Assembly: GCA_045128635.1 (NCBI GenBank)
Contig: JBGVRS010000069.1
Span: 1-29,371, forward strand
DNA length: 29,371 nt
Direction of reading: 5' to 3'
From: HGM12587 sp045128635
GTDB lineage: Bacteria; Bacillota; Clostridia; Lachnospirales; Lachnospiraceae
The position numbers were made by a program, and so were the translations under genes. This document shows, one piece after another, positions 14,495 through 21,184 of this stretch (position 1 is its first letter; the number at the start of each line of letters is the position of its first letter). A model generated the notes under the pieces. That model searched no databases. It was not told where the DNA came from and saw only the letters and a program-made list of their open reading frames with translations.

Positions 14495-15925
14495 TTACAC
14501 CTCCTTTGTTCTTCCAATATTTAGATGGGAACCTTCACCGGATTTTGTAACGTCTTCATAAGGAATCCCAAGTTCTCTCGATAATATTTCCACAATCTGA
14601 GGTCCGCAAAAGCCACCCTGACAGCGTCCCATCTGTGCTCTTGTACGACGTTTGACTCCATCTAAATCTCTTGCACCCGGGTTGGTGCGGATTGCCTGAA
14701 GAATTTCTCCCTCTGAGATTGTCTCACAACGGCAGACAATCTTTCCAAAAGTCTTATCTTTTTTGATCATTTCATTCTTTTCTTCCATGTCTGCTTCTCT
14801 GAACGCATGCTGAGACTCTCTAAGCGGACTGTAGTTATCTTTTTTAAGTAATTTTGCACCCTGCTCTTTTAAAAGTTCCACAACATACTCTGCAATTGCA
14901 GGAGCAGAAGTCAGACCAGGGGATTCAATGGCTACCACATTGATGAAACCTTTTTTCGGTGCATTGATCACAAAATCTCCCGTACTTCCTACGGAACGAA
15001 TCCCACAGAATGAAGTAATTGTCTTATTAAAAGGAATGCTGCTGACACTGTCTTTGGCAAGCTCCATAATTTTCTGAAAACCTTCCGCAGTTGTGGAAGT
15101 ATCTTCTTTATCCTCAATATCCACAGAAGTTGGTCCCGTCAACAGATTTCCATCTACAGTCGGTGTCACAAGAATACCTTTCCCCATCTTGGAAGGTGTT
15201 CTAAAAATTGTGTGTGATACCAAACTGCCGCATTCTTTATCTAATAAAATATATTCTCCACGTCTTGGATGGATATTAAAGGACGTATCTCCTGCCATTT
15301 TTGCAATATAGTCCGAATAAATACCCGCAGCATTGATAATATAGTTTGTTTTTAATACTGTATCTTCTGAACACACTTCATAACATCCGTCTTTTTCACG
15401 AATATCTGTTACTTCAAAATTCAATTTTAACTCTGTACCGTTATCCATGGCATTTCCAACAGATGCAATCGTAAGCTCATACGGGCAGATAATCCCCGCT
15501 GTCGGGGCATATAATGCGCAGAGCACATGTTCTGAAAGATTCGGTTCTAATTCCTTTAGTTCTTCTTTTTCTACTATTTTTAAGTCTTTTACGCCGTTTG
15601 TTTTACCTCGTTCAAAGAGATTTTTGATAGTTTCTCTGTCCTCTTTTGTAAAACCAATGACCAGCGAACCGTTATTTTTATACTTTACACCCAGTTCTTT
15701 TGCAATGTGAGGTATCATCTCGGCACCTCTGACATTCATCTTTGCCTTTAAGGTTCCTGGTTTTGCATCAAATCCAGCATGTACAATCCCCGAATTTGCA
15801 CAGGATGCACCTGTTGCCACATCATTTTTCTTTTCTGTAATGCATACTTTCAAGTCATACGCTGAAAGTGCTCTGGCAATCATTCCTCCAATAACGCCTG
15901 CGCCAATAATTATCACATCATACAT
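14495..15925 (-). CDS. GlpA-like FAD-dependent glycerol-3-phosphate dehydrogenase-type protein with BFD [2Fe-2S] domain
   Basis: A 476-residue protein. The N-terminal DAO fold begins MYDVIIIGAGVIGGMIARAL, and GASCANSGIVHAGFDAKPGT is the typical GlpA/LhgO-like segment. The C-terminal 80 residues are a BFD-like domain with Cys398-x-Cys400 and Cys435-x4-Cys440, the ligands of a [2Fe-2S] cluster. No membrane helix is seen. The likely reaction is oxidation of glycerol-3-phosphate to dihydroxyacetone phosphate with the two following subunits. A 2-hydroxyacid or another polyol phosphate is possible, since the family is broad. It is the first gene of the operon, with AAGGGGGA about 6 bases before the ATG and the promoter at 15972-16000. 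Downstream transketolase could use the triose phosphate formed. Confidence 0.9.
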   Translation of the reverse strand: MYDVIIIGAGVIGGMIARALSAYDLKVCITEKKNDVATGASCANSGIVHAGFDAKPGTLKAKMNVRGAEMIPHIAKELGVKYKNNGSLVIGFTKEDRETIKNLFERGKTNGVKDLKIVEKEELKELEPNLSEHVLCALYAPTAGIICPYELTIASVGNAMDNGTELKLNFEVTDIREKDGCYEVCSEDTVLKTNYIINAAGIYSDYIAKMAGDTSFNIHPRRGEYILLDKECGSLVSHTIFRTPSKMGKGILVTPTVDGNLLTGPTSVDIEDKEDTSTTAEGFQKIMELAKDSVSSIPFNKTITSFCGIRSVGSTGDFVINAPKKGFINVVAIESPGLTSAPAIAEYVVELLKEQGAKLLKKDNYSPLRESQHAFREADMEEKNEMIKKDKTFGKIVCRCETISEGEILQAIRTNPGARDLDGVKRRTRAQMGRCQGGFCGPQIVEILSRELGIPYEDVTKSGEGSHLNIGRTKEV

Positions 15926-15971
15926 ACCCCGTCCCCCTTGGATGCAAAAAATGAGTTCTTAATTTATATAC

Positions 15972-16000
15972 AGTATAATCAATGCCGTAAATCCTTTCAA
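15972..16000 (-). promoter_or_regulatory. Promoter of the GlpA-like/transketolase operon
   Basis: Minus strand TTGAAA (16000-15995), 17 bases, TATACT (15977-15972). It gives a leader of about 40 bases. The divergent tRNA promoter begins 21 bases away. Confidence 0.75.
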
Positions 16001-16021
16001 TAAATCTTTTTAAACTTTCGC

Positions 16022-16050
16022 TTGACTTTTCATGTATTACCATGTAGAAT
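16022..16050 (+). promoter_or_regulatory. Promoter of the tRNA-Leu(CAG)-tRNA-Leu(AAG) unit
   Basis: TTGACT (16022-16027), 17 bases, TAGAAT (16045-16050). The first tRNA begins 28 bases after the -10. Confidence 0.8.
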
Positions 16051-16077
16051 ACATTTTGCGAGTTGAAAGACACGTAT

Positions 16078-16162
16078 GCGGAAGTGTCGGAATTGGCAGA
16101 CGAGCAAGATTCAGGTTCTTGTGAGCGTTTAGCTCGTGTGGGTTCAAGTCCCATCTTCCGCA
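16078..16162 (+). tRNA. tRNA-Leu, anticodon CAG
   Basis: An 85-base class II tRNA. The acceptor stem is GCGGAAG/CTTCCGC with discriminator A. The anticodon stem CAAGA/TCTTG holds the loop TTCAGGT (anticodon CAG, reads CUG). The variable arm is TGAGCGTTTAGCTCG and the T-loop TTCAAGT. CCA is not encoded. The AAG isoacceptor follows after 25 bases on the same transcript. Confidence 0.96.
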
Positions 16163-16187
16163 CTACATAATCTTGAAAATTCGATCT

Positions 16188-16271
16188 GCGGGAATGCTGG
16201 AATTGGCAGACAGGCTAGACTAAGGATCTAGTGTTGGCAACGACGTGAGGGTTCAAGTCCCTTTTCCCGCA
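16188..16271 (+). tRNA. tRNA-Leu, anticodon AAG (copy 2, inverted duplicate of copy 1)
   Basis: Base-for-base identical over 84 nt to the minus-strand gene at 10983-11066, with the same loop CTAAGGA and anticodon AAG. It is the second tRNA of the plus-strand pair and is followed by a strong terminator. Identity of both copies and the related terminators shows a duplication of a tRNA-terminator block in inverted orientation. Confidence 0.96.
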
Positions 16272-16273
16272 TG

Positions 16274-16309
16274 AAAAAAGCGGTACATCGAAAGATGTGC
16301 CGCTTTTTT
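16274..16309. terminator. Terminator of the tRNA-Leu pair (works in both directions)
   Basis: GCGGTACATC-GAAA-GATGTGCCGC (16280-16303), flanked by six A before and six T after, so the outer A/T bases extend the stem. Read backwards it also ends the convergent transcript of the 115-residue gene. It shares the core ACATC-GAAA-GATGT with the other tRNA-Leu terminator. Confidence 0.93.
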
Positions 16310-16317
16310 ATTTTCTA

Positions 16318-16665
16318 CTATTCGAATACATTCCAGATAGAAGTTGTACTCACCTTTTCATATGATGTACGCTCCCCATTCAAATATGTCCGAATGTCAT
16401 AGTCTTCCCAATGATTTAAAATTTCCACATAGCATAGATAATAGGTATCATCTACAATCTGCGTTGTATTTTCTACTTCTATCTTTAATATATTTCTCCC
16501 TAACTTACCTACCTGATAACGAATCTTTAATTCCGTATCTTCATAACCATGAGGAAGATAGATTAAATACGCATCTGCCTGCTCTCCTTCGCCTCGGTAA
16601 ACACTGCTCTTTTTCATGCAAATTTCTTCGCCACTTAAATTACATTCCTCAATCCAGTCAATCAA
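16318..16665 (-). CDS. Hypothetical protein coupled to the XRE regulator
   Basis: A 115-residue protein I do not recognise. It has no membrane helix or signal peptide and looks beta-rich (AYLIYLPHGYEDTELKIRYQVG, ILKIEVENTTQIVDDTYYLCYVEIL, YDIRTYLNGERTSYEKV). The most upstream start is a TTG that overlaps the XRE stop as TTGA, which fits translational re-initiation. An ATG 16 codons further in (MKKSSVYRGEGEQ) is an alternative; neither has a strong Shine-Dalgarno. It is the second and last gene of a two-gene unit with the membrane-anchored regulator and ends at the bidirectional tRNA terminator. Its partner's topology suggests a signal-linked role, but nothing in the sequence shows which. Confidence 0.6.
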   Translation of the reverse strand: MIDWIEECNLSGEEICMKKSSVYRGEGEQADAYLIYLPHGYEDTELKIRYQVGKLGRNILKIEVENTTQIVDDTYYLCYVEILNHWEDYDIRTYLNGERTSYEKVSTTSIWNVFE

Positions 16666-17342
16666 ATCGTAACTATATCTTCATAAGTAAATCCACCCAT
16701 GTAACGGTATGGATTATTCAATGCATTTATCAAGAATCCAATGATACAAATAATTCCTGCGCCTGCAAAAATATAATGTAACGCGGTTTTCTTATTGTGT
16801 TCTCTTCTATATAAAATAAAAACACAGCCCTGGAACAGCATTAATGGCAAAATCACATCCCAGTTATTAAACATCGTAACAGTCGGACTTTTCATCGCCG
16901 GAATTACAACGCCTATAAGCAATCCGATCAGAAAAACTGCCAGCCCGATGATAAGAAGCAGCATTGCTCCAACTTTCATAGAATTCCACAAAGTACCCAT
17001 AAAGCTGTAAATTCCACTTCCAAGTATAATTAGAAAACCTCCAGCCAACAGTACAATTTTATATGCGTTAATTCTGGCATAATCAATTTCTTCTATTACT
17101 CCATTTTTTGTATAGGAATTGGACGCTCCACATTGTCCATTCTCTTCAACTCCATAGAGTTCACCAATACTTATATCCAGTGCTTTGGCTATTTCCGGTA
17201 TCATCAGTGCATCCGGTACCTGCTTATCAGTTTCCCAGCGCGAAAGGGTCTTATCCGAAATGTTCAATTTTTCCGCAAGTTCTCTCTGGGTTAATCCTAA
17301 CTCTTTTCTTCTTCGGGCAATATTTTCAGCGATAATATTCAT
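16662..17342 (-). CDS. XRE-family regulator with C-terminal membrane domain
   Basis: A 226-residue protein. Residues 1-65 are a complete HTH_3 domain: NIARRRKELGLTQRELAEKLN, then ISDKTLSRWETDKQVPD and ISIGELYG. After a short linker there are about four hydrophobic helices (around IVLLAGGFLIILGSGIYSF, MLLLIIGLAVFLIGLLIGVV, VILPLMLFQGCVFILY and YIFAGAGIICIIGFLINAL). The regulator is thus anchored in the membrane with the DNA-binding part in the cytoplasm. The start at 17342 has AAGGAGG 7 bases upstream; an in-frame TTG further up lies before that site. Its 3' end overlaps the next gene by 4 bases. Such fusions often sense membrane or envelope state, but no ligand can be named here. Confidence 0.88.
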   Translation of the reverse strand: MNIIAENIARRRKELGLTQRELAEKLNISDKTLSRWETDKQVPDALMIPEIAKALDISIGELYGVEENGQCGASNSYTKNGVIEEIDYARINAYKIVLLAGGFLIILGSGIYSFMGTLWNSMKVGAMLLLIIGLAVFLIGLLIGVVIPAMKSPTVTMFNNWDVILPLMLFQGCVFILYRREHNKKTALHYIFAGAGIICIIGFLINALNNPYRYMGGFTYEDIVTI

Positions 17343-17417
17343 GTAGTGCCCTCCTTTGCTTTCTTTTTGTAACTTTATTTTACATAAAACCAAAAATTGA
17401 AGGAACCCCGAATAAGT

Positions 17418-17443
17418 AAAAACGTTCTCAAATTTTGAGAACG
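17418..17443 (-). terminator. Terminator of the Rpn-type nuclease gene
   Basis: A near-perfect palindrome CGTTCTCAAAATTTGAGAACG on the minus strand, given here as stem CGTTCTCAAA with TTTGAGAACG (17434-17443 and 17423-17432), followed by five T. It starts 8 bases after the stop codon. Confidence 0.8.
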
Positions 17444-17451
17444 CCTACTTT

Positions 17452-18384
17452 TTAGTCTATATTTTCAAAAAATTCTTCCGCTGGGAGCGACTCCCCGTTC
17501 TTAGCCTGTGCAAACCCGACACTCATCATTTCATCAAATTGCTTTCCATTCATCTCATCACGTGCCAACAGCATTTTCAATCGTTCAATTTCCTTTGCCA
17601 TGACTTCTTTTTCTTTTCGCTCTTTCTCCAACGCCTCTTCCGCCAAGCGCTTATCTCGTTCTAACGTCCGTTCCCTTCGTTCTGCATCCTCCCTTGCAAT
17701 ACAATGCTGGCGCGCAATCTCATCCGCATTTAACACATACATCGATTCTGCTGCTTCCTGTAAATACTCGTTATCTTTTACCAACATACGCAACTCCTCC
17801 CATGTTCTGGCTTTAAATAGTGCAGCCCAATAATCTATCTGATATTTTTTATCTTCTTCTGTTGCCAATTCTATACACCTTAAATTTACCACAGACAGAC
17901 GGAATTTGTCACTATAGACCAAGTGAGTTTTCACATTTAACATTTGATAGGTTGCATAAAACTCAGGATGGGATGGATGTAAAATAAAATCCAAAAATCC
18001 AATATGTATCACAGGAAGCGCACCCTCATATTTACCACCTCTGTACAGTTGGTCATAGGACCGACATAAATATGACAACGAACGTTCTGGCCAATTGTAT
18101 TCATTTGCCACTTGCATCTCTAAATTAATGAGTGTATCATCATTAAGCATCACATTGATATCCATAATAAATTCTTTTCCAGTAAGATTTCTTGAAAGAT
18201 TCACAGGATTTCTAATTACTACAGACCTTACATTTTCAGGTTCTAAATGTAGCAACGAGCAGATTAATCCTTTTAAAACCTTCTGATTTTCCTGTAAAAT
18301 ACGACGAAACATATAATTATTCGTCATATTGTAATCAATTTTCCCTGTCGCAGACATAAACGATGAAACATTTTGATTTCCCAT
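17452..18384 (-). CDS. Rpn/PD-(D/E)XK nuclease family putative transposase-type protein
   Basis: A protein of 310-312 residues of the PDDEXK_2 group (Rpn family, recombination-promoting nucleases, often labelled putative transposase). The core nuclease pattern is visible: KEFIMDINVMLNDDTLINLEMQVANEYN gives the D...E-x-Q active-site segment. It is followed by RSLSYLCRSYDQLYRGGKYEGALPVIHIGFLDF. Residues about 235-275 are a charged coiled coil (AERRERTLERDKRLAEEALEKERKEKEV), a common Rpn tail. The ATG at 18384 is preferred because GAGAGG lies 9 bases before it; the ATG at 18390 is only 3 bases from that site. It is a solo gene with its own terminator. No terminal repeats or target duplication are seen, so it is not an insertion sequence. 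Rpn proteins have been proposed as recombination or anti-phage nucleases. Confidence 0.85.
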   Translation of the reverse strand: MGNQNVSSFMSATGKIDYNMTNNYMFRRILQENQKVLKGLICSLLHLEPENVRSVVIRNPVNLSRNLTGKEFIMDINVMLNDDTLINLEMQVANEYNWPERSLSYLCRSYDQLYRGGKYEGALPVIHIGFLDFILHPSHPEFYATYQMLNVKTHLVYSDKFRLSVVNLRCIELATEEDKKYQIDYWAALFKARTWEELRMLVKDNEYLQEAAESMYVLNADEIARQHCIAREDAERRERTLERDKRLAEEALEKERKEKEVMAKEIERLKMLLARDEMNGKQFDEMMSVGFAQAKNGESLPAEEFFENID

Positions 18385-18448
18385 AGACATATACCTCTCT
18401 TTTGTATTTTATTAGTTAATTGGAAAATTAAGCGAATTGCTTATAAAG

Positions 18449-18494
18449 AAAAATGGTGAATACCATCTCGATACAACGAGTATAGCATTCACCA
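18449..18494 (-). terminator. Terminator of the CobW pair
   Basis: ATGGTGAAT (18453-18461) pairs with ATTCACCAT (18486-18494). An inner CTCG/CGAG (18467-18470 with 18477-18480) continues the arm after a bulge. Minus-strand RNA ends in a U-run (from 18453-18449). The stem is larger and more bulged than the other terminators in this window. Confidence 0.7.
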
Positions 18495-18533
18495 TAACAC
18501 ATTACAAATTAAATATTTATAAACTTTTTATTT

Positions 18534-19478
18534 TTAGAAATATACAAACTCTTCTTCTGCCGCACCTGTGCGCACGATTTCTTTTGCATGCAGCACAACC
18601 CCTGCGCCTTCGTATTCTTCTTTTTCTTCAATGGTAATGCTTGCTGTCAGTATGATCCAGTCTTTTGTCTGGAACTGATTTGCATCCACACCATCGCAGA
18701 TATAACCAATAAACGCTGTATCGTCTGCACAGCATGTCATCGCCATACGTCCCGGCACGAACTGATTCTTTGGCATTCCCTTTGGTTTATAGATCATACC
18801 TTTGAATTTGACAGTTTTGCCATCATATTTTTCCGGATGATCCATGGCATCAATATACCAGATACCATAGTCTGCTTCCTCGATTTCAATCACATCTGCT
18901 TCAATATCAAATGGCATTTCTTCTTCAAATTCAAATGGTTCGCCATCTTCCATTTCAAGAGCAACCTGAGCTCTTGGATTGACCGCACGAATATTTCTCT
19001 TATAGCTGGCTGCTTCTGTACCTTCTACACAGCGATTGAAGATTACAAGGTCAGATTCACGACACATATCCATAAAAAGTGACTTCATATTCTGCATATA
19101 CATATCAAATGTGGTCGCATCAACCATGGTTACCTGCTGTGCTCGAAACCAGCCGCGTGGTTTTTTCACAGTGTTCAGAAGCTCCATACCCCACATGCCG
19201 TTGTATTCTAAGAGAATCTGGCTTGGTTTATATTTTTTCTGGGCTTCTTTTAAAAATTCTTCTGTAAACTCTTCCTTGCTGTCACAATAAACGATTTTCG
19301 CGCCATGTCTTGCCAGAAGATCTTCATCATATTCTTCCATTCCTTCTTCACAGGCAATGATGAGAGTATCTTCCCCATCGGAGAAATATTCATCCTCAAT
19401 GGTATCCATGGCAAAAACAGTTTTACCGCTTTCTAAAAATCCGTTGACAACAAAGACAGGGATTTTCATTCCTATCAT
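18534..19478 (-). CDS. Degenerate CobW-like GTPase fused to a YcgQ/DUF1980-like C-terminal domain
   Basis: A 314-residue two-domain protein. Residues 5-170 follow the COG0523/CobW fold, with P-loop GFLESGKT at 13-20. However, the CxCC metal motif of the family is absent, the usual E-P-S-G is EYNG (91-94), and the guanine motif is FNRC rather than NKxD. An acidic linker (174-202) leads to a C-terminal domain (203-314) with DHPEKYDGKTVKFKGMIY, NQFVPGRMAMTCCADD (Cys249-Cys250) and final FVYF. This closely follows, from memory, the soluble C-terminus of B. subtilis YcgQ (DUF1980, TIGR03943). GGAGGG lies 6 bases before the ATG, 15 bases after the CxCC-type CobW gene. Inference: a cytoplasmic metal-handling partner of that protein. 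Confidence 0.85.
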   Translation of the reverse strand: MIGMKIPVFVVNGFLESGKTVFAMDTIEDEYFSDGEDTLIIACEEGMEEYDEDLLARHGAKIVYCDSKEEFTEEFLKEAQKKYKPSQILLEYNGMWGMELLNTVKKPRGWFRAQQVTMVDATTFDMYMQNMKSLFMDMCRESDLVIFNRCVEGTEAASYKRNIRAVNPRAQVALEMEDGEPFEFEEEMPFDIEADVIEIEEADYGIWYIDAMDHPEKYDGKTVKFKGMIYKPKGMPKNQFVPGRMAMTCCADDTAFIGYICDGVDANQFQTKDWIILTASITIEEKEEYEGAGVVLHAKEIVRTGAAEEEFVYF

Positions 19479-19493
19479 ATTCTTCCCTCCAAA

Positions 19494-20447
19494 TTACAGA
19501 TGAAATAATTTTGTCAGTTCTTCTTTATCTAACATAGAACCGATGACACAGATTCTTCCTGTATAATCAGCTTCTCCATGACGAAGTTCATATTCTTCCG
19601 GAACCATGTCAAAATGTAACCATGTGCCATCTGTACAAGGAACAATACCTTTAGCACGTAAGATGATACCGCAATCGTCATTGTCGGAAAGTTCTTTTAA
19701 AATTACCTGAATTTCTTCTTCTGTGTATTTTCTAGGAGTTTCTACCCCCCAGCTTGAGAATACTTCATCTGCATGGTGATGGTGGTGATGATGCTCATGG
19801 TCATGGCATCCGCATGTACAATGTTCGTCATGTTCATGATGGTGATCATCATGCATATCAAGTTCAATGTGTTCCATGGCATTTACGATGATCTTTCCAT
19901 CAATTTCATCCCATGGAGTTGTGATAATCGTTGCACGGTCATTTTTTTCTTTAATCTGTGCAACACACTTTGCCAGCTTATCCTCTTTCATCTTCTGAGT
20001 ACGGCTGATTACGATTGTTCCAGCATTTTCAATCTGGTTGTTGAAAAATTCACCAAAGTTTTTCATATACATGTTGCATTTCTGTCCGTCAACAACGGTT
20101 ACGGAACTGTTTACTTTTTCTCCGACTGCTTCCACAGCCTTTACAACGTCAGACAATTTACCAACACCTGATGGTTCAATGATGACACGATCAGGGTTGT
20201 ATTTTTCAAGAACTTCTTTCAGAGCTGTACCAAAATCTCCTACCAAAGAGCAGCAGATACATCCGGAATTCATTTCTGTAATTTCGATTCCGGCTTCTTT
20301 TAAGAAACCGCCGTCAACGCCGATTTCACCAAATTCATTTTCAATAAGAACCAGTTTTTCCCCTGCAAATGCTTCCTTTAAAAGCTTTTTGATCAGTGTT
20401 GTTTTACCAGCACCAAGGAAACCTGATACGATTTCAATTTTTGTCAT
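19494..20447 (-). CDS. CobW/COG0523 GTPase, His-rich metal chaperone type
   Basis: A 317-residue G3E-family GTPase, the group of zinc and cobalamin-related metallochaperones. P-loop GFLGAGKTT is at 9-17, the metal-binding CICC at 63-66, and RVIIEPSG follows. The expected NKxD guanine motif reads SRTQ, so nucleotide specificity may be altered. Residues about 203-235 hold a stretch of Asp/His with CTCGC and seven consecutive His, a metal store or acceptor. The C-terminal CobW_C domain follows (GIILRAKGIVP, WLHFDMVPEEYELR). The start MTKIEIVSGFLG at 20447 is preferred over an upstream in-frame start because GAAGG lies 6 bases before it and the family begins there. It is downstream of the rplT terminator, with a small inverted repeat in front. 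No Zur box was recognised. Confidence 0.92.
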   Translation of the reverse strand: MTKIEIVSGFLGAGKTTLIKKLLKEAFAGEKLVLIENEFGEIGVDGGFLKEAGIEITEMNSGCICCSLVGDFGTALKEVLEKYNPDRVIIEPSGVGKLSDVVKAVEAVGEKVNSSVTVVDGQKCNMYMKNFGEFFNNQIENAGTIVISRTQKMKEDKLAKCVAQIKEKNDRATIITTPWDEIDGKIIVNAMEHIELDMHDDHHHEHDEHCTCGCHDHEHHHHHHHADEVFSSWGVETPRKYTEEEIQVILKELSDNDDCGIILRAKGIVPCTDGTWLHFDMVPEEYELRHGEADYTGRICVIGSMLDKEELTKLFHL

Positions 20448-20484
20448 ATTCTTCCTTCTTTCTATATTTAAACGAACTTTCGAC

Positions 20485-20499
20485 AAAGTCCGCAGGACT
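20485..20499. repeat. Short inverted repeat upstream of the CobW pair
   Basis: AAGTCCGCAGGACTT, a perfect 6-bp inverted repeat with a 3-base centre, between the rplT terminator and the CobW gene. It could be an operator or just a second small hairpin after the terminator. Confidence 0.4.
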
Positions 20500-20506
20500 T
20501 CACTAC

Positions 20507-20534
20507 AAAAGGGGAGCGTCTTACAACACTCCCC
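20507..20534 (-). terminator. Terminator of infC-rpmI-rplT
   Basis: In minus-strand RNA GGGGAGTGT pairs with ACGCTCCCC (one G-U), 20534-20526 with 20519-20511, followed by UUUUG. It lies 14 bases after the rplT stop. Confidence 0.8.
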
Positions 20535-20548
20535 CACAATTGCCATTC

Positions 20549-20908
20549 TTATTTGTTTAATTCTGCTTTTGCTGTTTCAGCTAATACTGTGAAAGCTGCT
20601 GCATCATTAACTGCTAAATCAGCGAGAACTTTTCTGTTCATTTCTACGCCAGCTAATTTTAAGCCGTGCATAAATTTGCTGTATGATAAACCGTTCATTC
20701 TAGCTGCTGCGTTGATACGAGCGATCCATAACTGTCTGAACTGACGTTTTCTTTCTTTTCTACCTGCATATGAGCTTGTTAATGCTCTCATAACAGACTG
20801 TTTTGCTACTCTGTACTGTTTAGAACGAGCGCCTCTATAACCTTTAGCGAGTTTTAATACTCTGTTGTGTTTTTTTCTAGCGTTTAAGCCACCTTTAATT
20901 CTAGCCAT
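20549..20908 (-). CDS. rplT: Ribosomal protein L20
   Basis: A 119-residue, very basic large-subunit protein needed for early 50S assembly. MARIKGGLNARKKHNRVLKLAKGYRGARSK is the diagnostic N-terminus, and RERKRQFR-like RKERKRQFRQLWIARINAA and YSKFMHGL follow. Length is normal. It is the last gene of infC-rpmI-rplT, 22 bases after rpmI. In Firmicutes L20 represses its own operon by binding the infC leader, and such a leader is visible at 21706-21872. Confidence 0.98.
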   Translation of the reverse strand: MARIKGGLNARKKHNRVLKLAKGYRGARSKQYRVAKQSVMRALTSSYAGRKERKRQFRQLWIARINAAARMNGLSYSKFMHGLKLAGVEMNRKVLADLAVNDAAAFTVLAETAKAELNK

Positions 20909-20930
20909 GTCTTTCTTTCCTCCTCAAATC

Positions 20931-21128
20931 TTATAAATAAGGTAAAATCTTCTTCATGTTCTTTACGTTTGTAGCATCTGTCATAGTTGCTTTACGAAGA
21001 TTACGTTTTCTCTTTGTAGTTTTCTTTGTTAAGATATGGCTCTTATAAGCTTTAAATCTTTTTAACTGACCTGATCCTGTTTTTTTGAAACGTTTTGCAG
21101 CTGCTCTGCTTGTTTTTACCTTTGGCAT
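20931..21128 (-). CDS. rpmI: Ribosomal protein L35
   Basis: A 65-residue basic protein, MPKVKTSRAAAKRFKKTGSG, then KRFKAYKSHILTKKTTKRKRNLR, the standard L35 pattern at standard length. AGGAGG lies 7-8 bases before the ATG. It is the middle gene of the infC-rpmI-rplT operon. Confidence 0.98.
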   Translation of the reverse strand: MPKVKTSRAAAKRFKKTGSGQLKRFKAYKSHILTKKTTKRKRNLRKATMTDATNVKNMKKILPYL

Positions 21129-21184
21129 ATGTTTAGTCCTCCTGTAATGTTTGCTTTCTATATATTTTAACTTTCGTTAGTGAA

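Noticed and set aside
15918..16163. Minus-strand frame of 81 codons covering tRNA-Leu(CAG)
   Set aside because: It reads through the tRNA and the operon promoter. It is explained by these and has no protein features.
17452..18390. Insertion sequence carrying a transposase
   Set aside because: The gene belongs to the Rpn/PDDEXK group often labelled transposase, but no terminal inverted repeats or target duplications flank it.
20448..20510. Zur operator for the CobW pair
   Set aside because: No palindrome resembling the Bacillus Zur box was found. The only inverted repeat, at 20485-20499, has a different sequence and size.
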